Part shown: piece by piece, positions 57,671 through 64,000 of the stretch | Position numbering within the stretch: position 1 is the stretch's first letter | Layout: the number at the start of each line of letters is the position of its first letter | From: an uncultured Bacteroidia bacterium | GTDB taxonomy: Bacteria; Bacteroidota; Bacteroidia; Bacteroidales; Prolixibacteraceae | Assembly (NCBI GenBank): GCA_903923905.1 | Contig: CAIXZH010000050.1 | Span: 1 to 64,000, forward strand | Length of the DNA stretch: 64,000 nucleotides | Direction of reading: 5' to 3' | Made by a program: the position numbers and the translations under genes | Notes under the pieces: generated by a model | Database searches by the model: none | The model's input: the letters and a program-made list of their open reading frames with translations, nothing else | Told to the model about the DNA's origin: nothing

Positions 57671-58909
57671 ATGGAAGAAAATTTGACTGAAGCATCTCCA
57701 TTAAGCATGGTTCCGGCAAGGGACCATGCAGTTCCCAATAAAAACAGGCTTTCAGTTCTCAGCTTCCCATACGATGAATCAATTCTTCAATTCATCGCAA
57801 AAAATTACCCGCATACGACAATCCATGACTGGAATAATTGGAACTGGCAGATAAAACATAGTATAGATTCTGCCGACCGGTTGAAGGAGATATTTGGGGA
57901 ATTCCATGAAAACGTGATCCGTTCATTGCCGGAAGACCATTTACCATTTCGCATAACTCCTTACTTTAGTTCATTACTAAGCCGTTTATCTCCCAATCAC
58001 CCACTTTTCAGAACCGTTGTTCCCGCCAAAGAAGAGCTAATTACAACTCCGGGAGAAATGATTGATCCTCTTTGCGAAGCAGAAATTACACCTGTACCTC
58101 ATATTGTTCATCGTTATCCTGATCGTGTATTATTTACTGTAACAGGTTTTTGTGCTGCATATTGCCGTTACTGTACACGAAGTCATATGGTGTCTCAACA
58201 AAATAAATGTCATGTTTCAATCCGAAGTTGGGATAGAGCTATAGAATACATCAGAATTAACAATTGCATCAGGGATGTCCTTATTTCAGGAGGGGATCCG
58301 CTTACCTTGTCAGACTCGGGTATCGAATATCTATTATCCCGCATAAGAGCCATTCCCCATGTTGAAATTATAAGGATAGGCACTAAGATCCCGGTTGTAT
58401 TACCGATGAGAATTACAAGGAGTTTGGTAAACATCATCAAAAAATATCATCCGGTGATGATGAGCCTTCATTTCTCACATCCGGATGAACTCAGCATTGA
58501 AGCGAGAGAAGCTTGCAACCGTCTGGCAGATGGTGGAATACCATTGGGAAGCCAAAGCGTCCTTTTGAAAGGGGTCAATGATCAGGTCGAAATCTTTAAA
58601 AAGCTTAATCATGAACTTTTAAAGGTCCGTGTCAGACCATATTACATCTACCAATGTGATCCAATTCCCGGCTCTGCCCATTTTCGGACTGAAATAAAAA
58701 AAGGGATCGATATTATTAATGGGCTTACCGGTTATACCTCGGGTTATGCTGTCCCGCATTTTGTAATTGACGCTCCTGGAGGAGGGGGGAAAATTCCAAT
58801 ATTGCCATACGCTATTAAAAGCACTAATAAAGAAGGTGTTACACTTATTAATTACGAAGGAAAAGAGTACATCTATCCTGAAAAGTTTTCACATAATTTG
58901 GAAATATGA
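57671..58909 (+). CDS. kamA: KamA-type radical SAM 2,3-aminomutase
   Basis: 412 residues, near the length of clostridial lysine 2,3-aminomutase (416). The radical SAM cluster motif C-x3-C-x2-C is Cys161, Cys165 and Cys168 (FCAAYCRYC). The PLP lysine is about K374 in DAPGGGGKIP. The two aspartates that hold the lysine side-chain amine in lysine 2,3-aminomutase are kept (about D304 in GVND and D367 in VIDAP); in glutamate 2,3-aminomutase they are changed, so lysine or another basic substrate is favoured. The clostridial C-terminal zinc cysteines are missing. It is the first of four overlapping genes. Confidence 0.88.
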   Translation: MEENLTEASPLSMVPARDHAVPNKNRLSVLSFPYDESILQFIAKNYPHTTIHDWNNWNWQIKHSIDSADRLKEIFGEFHENVIRSLPEDHLPFRITPYFSSLLSRLSPNHPLFRTVVPAKEELITTPGEMIDPLCEAEITPVPHIVHRYPDRVLFTVTGFCAAYCRYCTRSHMVSQQNKCHVSIRSWDRAIEYIRINNCIRDVLISGGDPLTLSDSGIEYLLSRIRAIPHVEIIRIGTKIPVVLPMRITRSLVNIIKKYHPVMMSLHFSHPDELSIEAREACNRLADGGIPLGSQSVLLKGVNDQVEIFKKLNHELLKVRVRPYYIYQCDPIPGSAHFRTEIKKGIDIINGLTGYTSGYAVPHFVIDAPGGGGKIPILPYAIKSTNKEGVTLINYEGKEYIYPEKFSHNLEI

Positions 58910-59910
58910 TAAAAGTCGGCCTGACTTTCGACCTAAAGGAGGATTATTTGCAATTAGGATATACCCATGATGAGGTTGCTGAATTTGATACTCCGGAGAC
59001 TATAGACGCACTTGAACAAGCCCTGAATTCATTGGGTTTCGAAGTGATCCGGATTGGGAATATTTTCAAACTGGTGAATTATCTTAATGATCAGAGTCGC
59101 TGCGATCTTATTTTCAATATTTGTGAGGGAATGTTTGGAATCGCACGTGAGGCACAAGTGCCGTGTCTTTTGGATGCCTACCGGATACCCTACGTATTCA
59201 GCGAACCCGATATCCTGAACCTGACACTCGACAAAGGATTGACCAAACTGGTTCTAAAACAAGCTGGAATACCTACTTCTGAATTCAGCATAATATCGCA
59301 TATTACTGATCTTCATAATATTAGAATGCCATTCCCACTTTTTGTAAAACCTGTTGCAGAGGGGACGAGCAAAGGAATTGATGGATTCTCATTTGTTAAC
59401 GATCAAATTCAGCTCGAAAAATCGGTAAACTACCTGTTGACAACCTATCATCAATCAGTTTTAGTGGAATCCTTTCTTCCAGGAAGGGAGTTTACCGTTG
59501 GAATCGTTGGAAGCGGCGAAAATACAAAAGCGTTAGGAACCCTGGAGATCATTTTGAATGAACATACCCCCCACCCTTTCTATTCGTTTACCATCAAGAA
59601 AGAGTGGGAAAAATATGCCAGTTATCACCTGGCAACTGACGAAGTTGCTTTAAAATGTGCTGAAATTGCTGTCGATGTTTGGAAAATAATCAAAGGGAAA
59701 GATGGGGGTCGGATTGATTTCAGATTGGATGCCCAAGGAAAACCTAATCTGATAGAAATAAACCCTTTAGCAGGTCTAAATCCAATCTGGTCCGATCTGC
59801 CGATACTTGCCAGGTTGAGTGGAATGACCTATATTCAATTGATCAGTGCCATAATGGATTCAGCTCTAAAACGAACATCTTTAAATTATAGTGAATGGCA
59901 CATGCGATAA
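58906..59910 (+). CDS. ATP-grasp ligase, D-Ala-D-Ala ligase-like (first of two)
   Basis: 334 residues. The nucleotide Lys is about K148 (LFVKPVAEGTSKGI), and the family metal ligands are Asp271, Glu284 and Asn286 (GGRIDFRLD...LIEINPLAG). The N-terminal part (VGLTFDLKEDY start, NICEGMFG) resembles Ddl but lacks the Ddl N-terminal sequence, so it is a Ddl-like ligase for another amine. It overlaps kamA by 4 bases (ATGA) and the next gene by 16. Together with the neighbour it may form an amide bond between carboxylate and amino groups of small molecules, with ATP. Confidence 0.85.
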   Translation: MIKVGLTFDLKEDYLQLGYTHDEVAEFDTPETIDALEQALNSLGFEVIRIGNIFKLVNYLNDQSRCDLIFNICEGMFGIAREAQVPCLLDAYRIPYVFSEPDILNLTLDKGLTKLVLKQAGIPTSEFSIISHITDLHNIRMPFPLFVKPVAEGTSKGIDGFSFVNDQIQLEKSVNYLLTTYHQSVLVESFLPGREFTVGIVGSGENTKALGTLEIILNEHTPHPFYSFTIKKEWEKYASYHLATDEVALKCAEIAVDVWKIIKGKDGGRIDFRLDAQGKPNLIEINPLAGLNPIWSDLPILARLSGMTYIQLISAIMDSALKRTSLNYSEWHMR

Positions 59911-60842
59911 TTCTTCATAATCCCGTCAGCGATACATCCAGGCAGGATGAACTGGATGTCCTTGATCAGGTGGAATTGATTTCCGAAACACTGACCAATT
60001 TGGGATACAGCTATCAATCGCTGGAATTTACATTAAATAACAGCGACCTATTAAATTTATTGAAAAATAAGCCTGTTTCAGTGGTTTTTAATCTGGTTGA
60101 AACAATCAATGATTCCGGACGGTTCAGTTTTGTAGCCGCTGCAACGCTCGAATTATTCAAGGTTTCTTTTACCGGATCGGGGGCCGAAGCGATTTTTCTG
60201 ACTACCGACAAACTAGTTTGCAAAACTATACTTATCTTTAACAACATTAAAACACCTGCCTGGGCAAGGGAATTAGCAGATGTTGACCCGGACATCATTT
60301 ACCTGATCAAACCAATTTCCGAGGACGGTTCAGTGGGAATTGATGATGCACAGCTTTTCTCAGGAAAGGAACTCAAAGAGATCCCTGAAGGTTATTTTGC
60401 GGAAGAATATATTCATGGACGTGAATTTAATATTTCAATCATTGCCGGAGAAGAATCTTTTCAGGTATTACCAGCAGCGGAAATGTGCTTCTCAAAGGAA
60501 TTCTATAATGATAAACCGCGTATTTTGGGTTATAATGCCAAGTGGGATGAACATTCTATGGAGTATCAAAACACCAAAAGAAGTTTTCAATTTAACGAGC
60601 CTGATCAAATATTATATTCTGAATTACAGGAGATTGCAGGAAAATGTTGGCGAATTTTCGGACTCCGGGGATATGCACGCGTTGATATAAGGGTTGGAGA
60701 CGATGGCTTACCTCAGGTAATTGAAATAAATGCAAATCCCTGTATAGCACCAGACAGTGGCTTTATAGCTGCTTGTCATGAGGCAGGATTAAATAATATA
60801 GAAATTATAAAAAGAATTATTCATGATACAAAACAATACTAA
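59895..60842 (+). CDS. ATP-grasp ligase, D-Ala-D-Ala ligase-like (second of two)
   Basis: 315 residues. The corresponding residues are K139 (YLIKPISEDGSVGI), E171 (AEEYIHGREF), D264, E277 and N279 (ARVDIRVGDD...VIEINANP). It is related to the gene before it but clearly diverged, so the two are paralogues with probably different substrates. It overlaps the previous gene by 16 and the next by 20 bases. Both lie within one polycistronic unit. Two ligases would allow two successive amide bonds; alternatively they could work as partners. Confidence 0.85.
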   Translation: MAHAIILHNPVSDTSRQDELDVLDQVELISETLTNLGYSYQSLEFTLNNSDLLNLLKNKPVSVVFNLVETINDSGRFSFVAAATLELFKVSFTGSGAEAIFLTTDKLVCKTILIFNNIKTPAWARELADVDPDIIYLIKPISEDGSVGIDDAQLFSGKELKEIPEGYFAEEYIHGREFNISIIAGEESFQVLPAAEMCFSKEFYNDKPRILGYNAKWDEHSMEYQNTKRSFQFNEPDQILYSELQEIAGKCWRIFGLRGYARVDIRVGDDGLPQVIEINANPCIAPDSGFIAACHEAGLNNIEIIKRIIHDTKQY

Positions 60843-61332
60843 CCAGGAATTTAAGAATAAGGGATTTAGAAAAACAGTCGTACCTACTGATATAATGACG
60901 GTTACAGATATATTGAAATCGACCGGCTTTTTTAAACCATTTGAAATAGATGTGGCCATCGAACTTCTCCAGGATCGGATGAAAAATGGAGAGGGATGCG
61001 GTTATCAATTTTACTTCCTTGAACTCGAAGGACGAACAGTGGCCTATGCCTGTTACGGTGAAATCCCATGTACCATCAAAAATTATGACCTTTACTGGTT
61101 GGCCGTGGATAATAATTTCAGAGGAAAAGGTCTTGGCACAATGCTGCTTCAAAAAATCGAAGAGGATATCAAAAAACATTCAGGAAGAGGCATCTATATT
61201 GAAACTTCCAATAAGGAACAATATGCCCCGACAATCGCTTTTTACAAGAAAAGCAGATACAAACAAATTGCTGTTTTTAAAGATTTCTATGCCATAAACG
61301 ACAATAAGGCAGTTTTTTACAAAAAACTTTAA
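60823..61332 (+). CDS. GNAT family N-acetyltransferase
   Basis: 169 residues. The acetyl-CoA pyrophosphate-binding motif RGKGLG is at about 100-105, with the DLYWLAVDNNF strand before it. Its start lies 20 bases inside the preceding ATP-grasp gene. As last gene of the kamA operon it would acetylate an amine of the product or an intermediate, as the acetyltransferase paired with lysine 2,3-aminomutase does in Methanosarcina to make N-epsilon-acetyl-beta-lysine. That comparison is by function only. Its stop overlaps that of the convergent DUF308 gene. Confidence 0.87.
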   Translation: MIQNNTNQEFKNKGFRKTVVPTDIMTVTDILKSTGFFKPFEIDVAIELLQDRMKNGEGCGYQFYFLELEGRTVAYACYGEIPCTIKNYDLYWLAVDNNFRGKGLGTMLLQKIEEDIKKHSGRGIYIETSNKEQYAPTIAFYKKSRYKQIAVFKDFYAINDNKAVFYKKL

Positions 61333-61907
61333 ACCTCTTCGTACGGAATATCCTGGACCTCTGATCCGTTGTATTTCGGTGACTTGGGATCAATTTTGCG
61401 GGCTCTGAACAGGTCTGAGATTCCATTTAGTATGAGTAATGCTCCAAGAAACGGAAGAATTGCCTCTGCACTTTTAAAAGGATTGGAGAGTAAAAAGATG
61501 CCGCTTCCTAAAGTAAATAATCCAATAATCATAAAGAGCCATGCCCAGACTGAACGTGTAAGAGATCCCAATGATCCTGCCAATTGAATAAACCCCATGA
61601 TCAATAAGATAATTCCAATAAAAACCATGAATATTTTGATCATGATTGTCGGTGAGGTAATAAAAACCATCCCAAATATGATGTTCATCACTCCTTGAAC
61701 AGACCAAAATCCAATCCGGTTTCTGTTCATTCTTAGGTTCGACAGAATCAGAGTGATGAGTCCGCTTACCAAAAGCATGGCACCAATAACCATCATAACC
61801 GTTTTCATGGTTAAACCCGGAACAATTAAAAGAACACCGCCGATAAGAATAGTTGAAATACTTCGGGTTATTGAACCCTTGGAGTTTGAGACAAATAAAT
61901 TTTTCAT
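61329..61907 (-). CDS. DUF308/HdeD family membrane protein
   Basis: 192 residues with six hydrophobic segments arranged as three pairs of short helices, the DUF308 pattern of HdeD-like proteins. No active-site residues are known. In enterobacteria HdeD is tied to acid stress. Here it is convergent with the kamA operon and overlaps it by 4 bases at the stop codons; I see no terminator between them, so the two transcripts would overlap. Confidence 0.8.
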   Translation of the reverse strand: MKNLFVSNSKGSITRSISTILIGGVLLIVPGLTMKTVMMVIGAMLLVSGLITLILSNLRMNRNRIGFWSVQGVMNIIFGMVFITSPTIMIKIFMVFIGIILLIMGFIQLAGSLGSLTRSVWAWLFMIIGLFTLGSGIFLLSNPFKSAEAILPFLGALLILNGISDLFRARKIDPKSPKYNGSEVQDIPYEEV

Positions 61908-62218
61908 AATTTCAGCATGAAAGTATTTTAAAACCTACAATTAACGAACTAACAAGAAACCTATTTTAATTTCATTTGAAAGGTATTCAAAAATGAATAT
62001 CCGGCAGACCGAAATTTATGCAAAATAGCTATTTCAATGATTATTTCGAAACTTAATCAGATTTTTTTGGAAAATCAGTTTAAATTTGCGCTCTGAAATA
62101 ACCATGATTCAGAAAATACTGAGGAAAATTATTTTTACGGACCTCCTACCCGGTAGGATTTGATCAAATAAAGAAGAAAGAATAAACAGATTAAACCTAA
62201 AGTTATTTAGCTCAATAT
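61908..62218. other. Intergenic region upstream of yebC
   Basis: About 310 bases. A plus-strand TAAATTTG at 62081-62088 is a candidate -7 element of yebC. Two palindromes at 62144-62169 lie in the leader. Nothing else is recognised. Confidence 0.5.
62144..62169. promoter_or_regulatory. Two abutting palindromes in the yebC leader
   Basis: TCCTACCCGGTAGGA (62144-62158) and ATTTGATCAAAT (62158-62169) are perfect palindromes sharing one base, 50 bases before the yebC ATG. The first can form an RNA hairpin. Confidence 0.4.
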
Positions 62219-62932
62219 ATGGGACGCGCATTTGAATACAGAAAGGCCAGAAAGATGAAACGGTGGGGATCGATGGCCAGAACTTTCACGAAAATAGGAA
62301 AAGAGATTGCTATTTGCATAAAATCAGCAGGACCGGATCCGGTTTCAAACTCACGACTTCGTGTATTGATGCAAAATGCCAAAAATGCCAGCATGCCCAA
62401 AGAGAATATCGAACGGGCAATTAAGAAGGCAACATCAAAAGATCAGACCGATTATAAAGAGGTAGTATATGAAGGTTATGCCCCACATGGTATAGCGGTT
62501 CTTGTGGAAACAGCCACCGATAATACTACTCGTACAGTAGCAAATGTCCGGAGTTACTTCAATAAAAACGGCGGTTCACTTGGGACATCAGGATGCGTGG
62601 ATTATCTTTTTGAGCATAAATGCCTGTTCAAAGTAAAGAACAAGGAGGGCATTGATCTTGAGGAACTTGAATTCGAAATGATTGACTTGGGTGTTCAGGA
62701 GGTTTTTGCCGAAGATGAAAATATAATTATCTATGGCGACTTTGAAGCTTTCGGACCAATTCAAAAATATATCGAAGAAAATGATTTTGAGATTGTTAAT
62801 GCAGAATTTGAGCGGATTCCTTCCGAAGTTAAGGAGTTAAATGAAGATCAGATTGCTGAAGTTGAGAAGCTGTTAGAGAAACTTGAAGAAGATGACGATG
62901 TAACTAATGTTTTTCATAATATGAAAGATTAG
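62219..62932 (+). CDS. yebC: YebC/PmpR family protein
   Basis: 237 residues. Start MGRAFEYRKARKMKRWGSMARTFTKIG is the family signature. Domains I-III are complete; the acidic C-terminus (LLEKLEEDDDV) is normal. The family was long called a DNA-binding regulator, and more recent work on it points to a translation role at ribosomes; the sequence does not decide. It is monocistronic, with its own terminator. Confidence 0.95.
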   Translation: MGRAFEYRKARKMKRWGSMARTFTKIGKEIAICIKSAGPDPVSNSRLRVLMQNAKNASMPKENIERAIKKATSKDQTDYKEVVYEGYAPHGIAVLVETATDNTTRTVANVRSYFNKNGGSLGTSGCVDYLFEHKCLFKVKNKEGIDLEELEFEMIDLGVQEVFAEDENIIIYGDFEAFGPIQKYIEENDFEIVNAEFERIPSEVKELNEDQIAEVEKLLEKLEEDDDVTNVFHNMKD

Positions 62933-62968
62933 AAATGTTAAATTTCTATTAAAATTTAACATTTTTTT
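62933..62968 (+). terminator. Rho-independent terminator of yebC
   Basis: AAATGTTAAATTT (62933-62945) and AAATTTAACATTT (62952-62964) form a 13-bp AT-rich stem with a 6-base loop, followed by T to 62968. It begins at the base after the stop codon. Confidence 0.75.
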
Positions 62969-63041
62969 ATTATTTTATTTGAATTTATTTTCCTAATATT
63001 GTACTCATAGAATTAAAAATACAAACAAGATATTCAAGACA

Positions 63042-63120
63042 TCCTTTCACCAGTTGAAAGGTTATTTAGGTTAGGTTTAGGTTAGGTAGAGCAAGGAGTC
63101 ATTCGACTCCTTGCTTGTTT
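63042..63120 (+). ncRNA. Possible small RNA or double hairpin between yebC and ppk2 (doubtful)
   Basis: CCTTTCA/TGAAAGG hairpin (about 63042-63060), a perfect 11-bp tandem duplication (TTTAGGTTAGG twice, 63065-63086) and AGCAAGGAGTC/GACTCCTTGCT hairpin (63090-63115) followed by TGTTTA. The last hairpin could simply be a terminator shared with the convergent ppk2. No clear promoter is visible. Confidence 0.25.
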
Positions 63121-63131
63121 ATATCCCTATT

Positions 63132-64000
63132 CTATTGAGCTTCACCCAGAAGCATCTGCTTCCCTTTTTCAATATTTTCAAGTTGCTTAACTGTCAGTTT
63201 TGGATATTCAATTCCCAAAGAGCTAAGTTTTTCAACGATAATCTGGCATACAAGTAACTGCATAAACCATTTATGATCTGCGGGAATAATATACCAGGGA
63301 GCTATTGCAGTTGATGTGTGCTTAAAAGCCTGCTCATAGGCTGAATGGTAATCTGCCCAGTATTTACGTTCCTCAACATCCCGATCAGAAAATTTCCAAT
63401 TTTTTTCAGGATGTTCTATCCGCTTTAAAAACCGTCTTTTCTGTTCATCTTTAGAAACATTAAGGAAAAATTTCAGGATTAGTGTACAATTGTTGGAAAG
63501 GTACTTCTCAAAATTATTGATTTCGTTATATCGCTGAAGCCATAACGATTGGTCCGGGGCGACTTTGCTATAGTCGATCGCAAGTTTTTGACCGGCGAGA
63601 ATTTCCGGATGGACCCTGGTAACCAAAACCTCTTCGTAATAGGAGCGGTTAAAAATACCAATATCCCCTTTTGCAGGAGTAACCTTCATGCAGCGCCATA
63701 AATAGGCATGATCAAGCTCCTCAGCAGAAGGCACTTTAAAACTTGTGACATTACAACCCTGTGGGTTTATTCCAGACATCACATGCTTTATTGTGCTGTC
63801 TTTCCCTGCAGCATCCATTGCCTGGAAAATAATTAATAATGAAAATTTATCCTGCGCATAGAGTTTGTCCTGAATTTCAGAAAGACTTTCAATCCCCTGT
63901 TTTAGTTCATCTTCTGCACTTTTTTGATTTGTAAATGAGTTCTTGTCATCAGTTGGAAAATCGGATAGTTTCCTGCTCCCGTCGGCAGGAAAAATGTATT
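63132..64000 (-). CDS. Polyphosphate kinase 2 family protein, 5' end outside window
   Basis: The frame is open from the stop at 63132 to the right edge (about 289 codons visible). The first visible residues are YIFPADGSRKLSDF, and the start lies beyond the window. Walker A is FQAMDAAGKDSTIKHVMSG; the lid region is GDIGIFNRSYYEEVLVTRVHPE. The MDAAGKDSTIKH and GINPQGCNVTSFKVPSAEELDHAYLWR form differs from the other PPK2 at 34315 and is that of the class often linked to AMP or GDP/ADP phosphorylation by polyphosphate; class is inferred. An internal ATG at 63818 is in the Walker A motif and cannot be the true start. Confidence 0.9.
   Translation of the reverse strand, partial: YIFPADGSRKLSDFPTDDKNSFTNQKSAEDELKQGIESLSEIQDKLYAQDKFSLLIIFQAMDAAGKDSTIKHVMSGINPQGCNVTSFKVPSAEELDHAYLWRCMKVTPAKGDIGIFNRSYYEEVLVTRVHPEILAGQKLAIDYSKVAPDQSLWLQRYNEINNFEKYLSNNCTLILKFFLNVSKDEQKRRFLKRIEHPEKNWKFSDRDVEERKYWADYHSAYEQAFKHTSTAIAPWYIIPADHKWFMQLLVCQIIVEKLSSLGIEYPKLTVKQLENIEKGKQMLLGEAQ

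Noticed and set aside
63479-63818. Start of the right-edge PPK2 at the ATG 63818
   Set aside because: That Met belongs to the Walker A region; the frame continues upstream with family-like sequence to the end of the window.

Overview
The window is a contiguous piece of chromosome from a member of the Bacteroidota, probably near the Bacteroidales/Marinilabiliales; I cannot name a genus. The evidence is: Bacteroidota-type promoters (-7 TAnnTTTG, with a full TTTG-N19-TATATTTG in front of parE), few Shine-Dalgarno sites, a large Oar-like TonB receptor, a DUF4954 protein next to glmS, and moderately AT-rich DNA with long AT-rich intergenic stretches. Most genes are housekeeping or widely conserved. 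I see no prophage, insertion sequence, CRISPR array, rRNA or tRNA.

Layout. 1-3.2 kb: topoisomerase IV (parE then parC, minus; parC runs off the left edge). 3.6-10.7 kb: cation/proton antiporter, EamA transporter, MprF-like protein and a galactose mutarotase lipoprotein. 10.9-17.4 kb: Tat-exported Gfo/Idh oxidoreductase, PAS regulator, DUF4954-glmS pair. 17.4-21 kb: envelope block on the minus strand with two L,D-transpeptidases, an unknown membrane protein and an abundant-type lipoprotein that shares a domain with one transpeptidase. 21.2-26.4 kb: ECF sigma factor, PepSY-like protein, tag, TPR protein, rarA. 26.5-34 kb: amidoligase/Anbu neighbourhood (transglutaminase-DUF2126 on the plus strand, convergent with an operon of circularly permuted ATP-grasp, alpha-E, transglutaminase and Anbu). 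The ATP-grasp gene is cut by one in-frame TGA. 34.3-36.5 kb: PPK2 and an ADP-ribosylglycohydrolase. 36.5-38.1 kb: almost gene-free, with repeats and hairpins. 38.1-42.4 kb: metA, metY and lysC. 42.6-47.1 kb: truncated haemoglobin, aldo/keto reductase, cfa, a small unknown protein and ychF. 47.2-49.7 kb: outer-membrane-like protein and an ECF sigma operon. 49.9-57.1 kb: hisS, TonB receptor, nadA, ilvE. 57.7-61.3 kb: four overlapping genes (KamA-type radical SAM aminomutase, two ATP-grasp ligases, GNAT acetyltransferase). 61.3-64 kb: DUF308 protein, yebC and a second PPK2 that runs off the right edge.

How the genes work together. The best candidate for an undescribed system is the four-gene operon at 57.7-61.3 kb. 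The set of enzymes suggests that a beta-amino acid is made by 2,3-aminomutation, joined by two amide-forming steps and acetylated, giving a small peptide-like metabolite, possibly an osmolyte or a signal. The Anbu neighbourhood is a second, known but poorly understood ATP-grasp system. lysC-metY-metA is a coherent block for methionine synthesis through O-acetylhomoserine. MetA has Glu at position 111, which points to acetyl-CoA.

Intergenic DNA carries several structures that no gene explains: a 21-bp tandem repeat whose frame encodes heptapeptide repeats (37879-37983), a MITE-like element with about 30-bp inverted ends (39281-39457), large hairpins of shared design, and palindromic pairs before yebC and the ATP-grasp operon. 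All functional calls rest on reading the sequence and on knowledge of the families; no database search was run.
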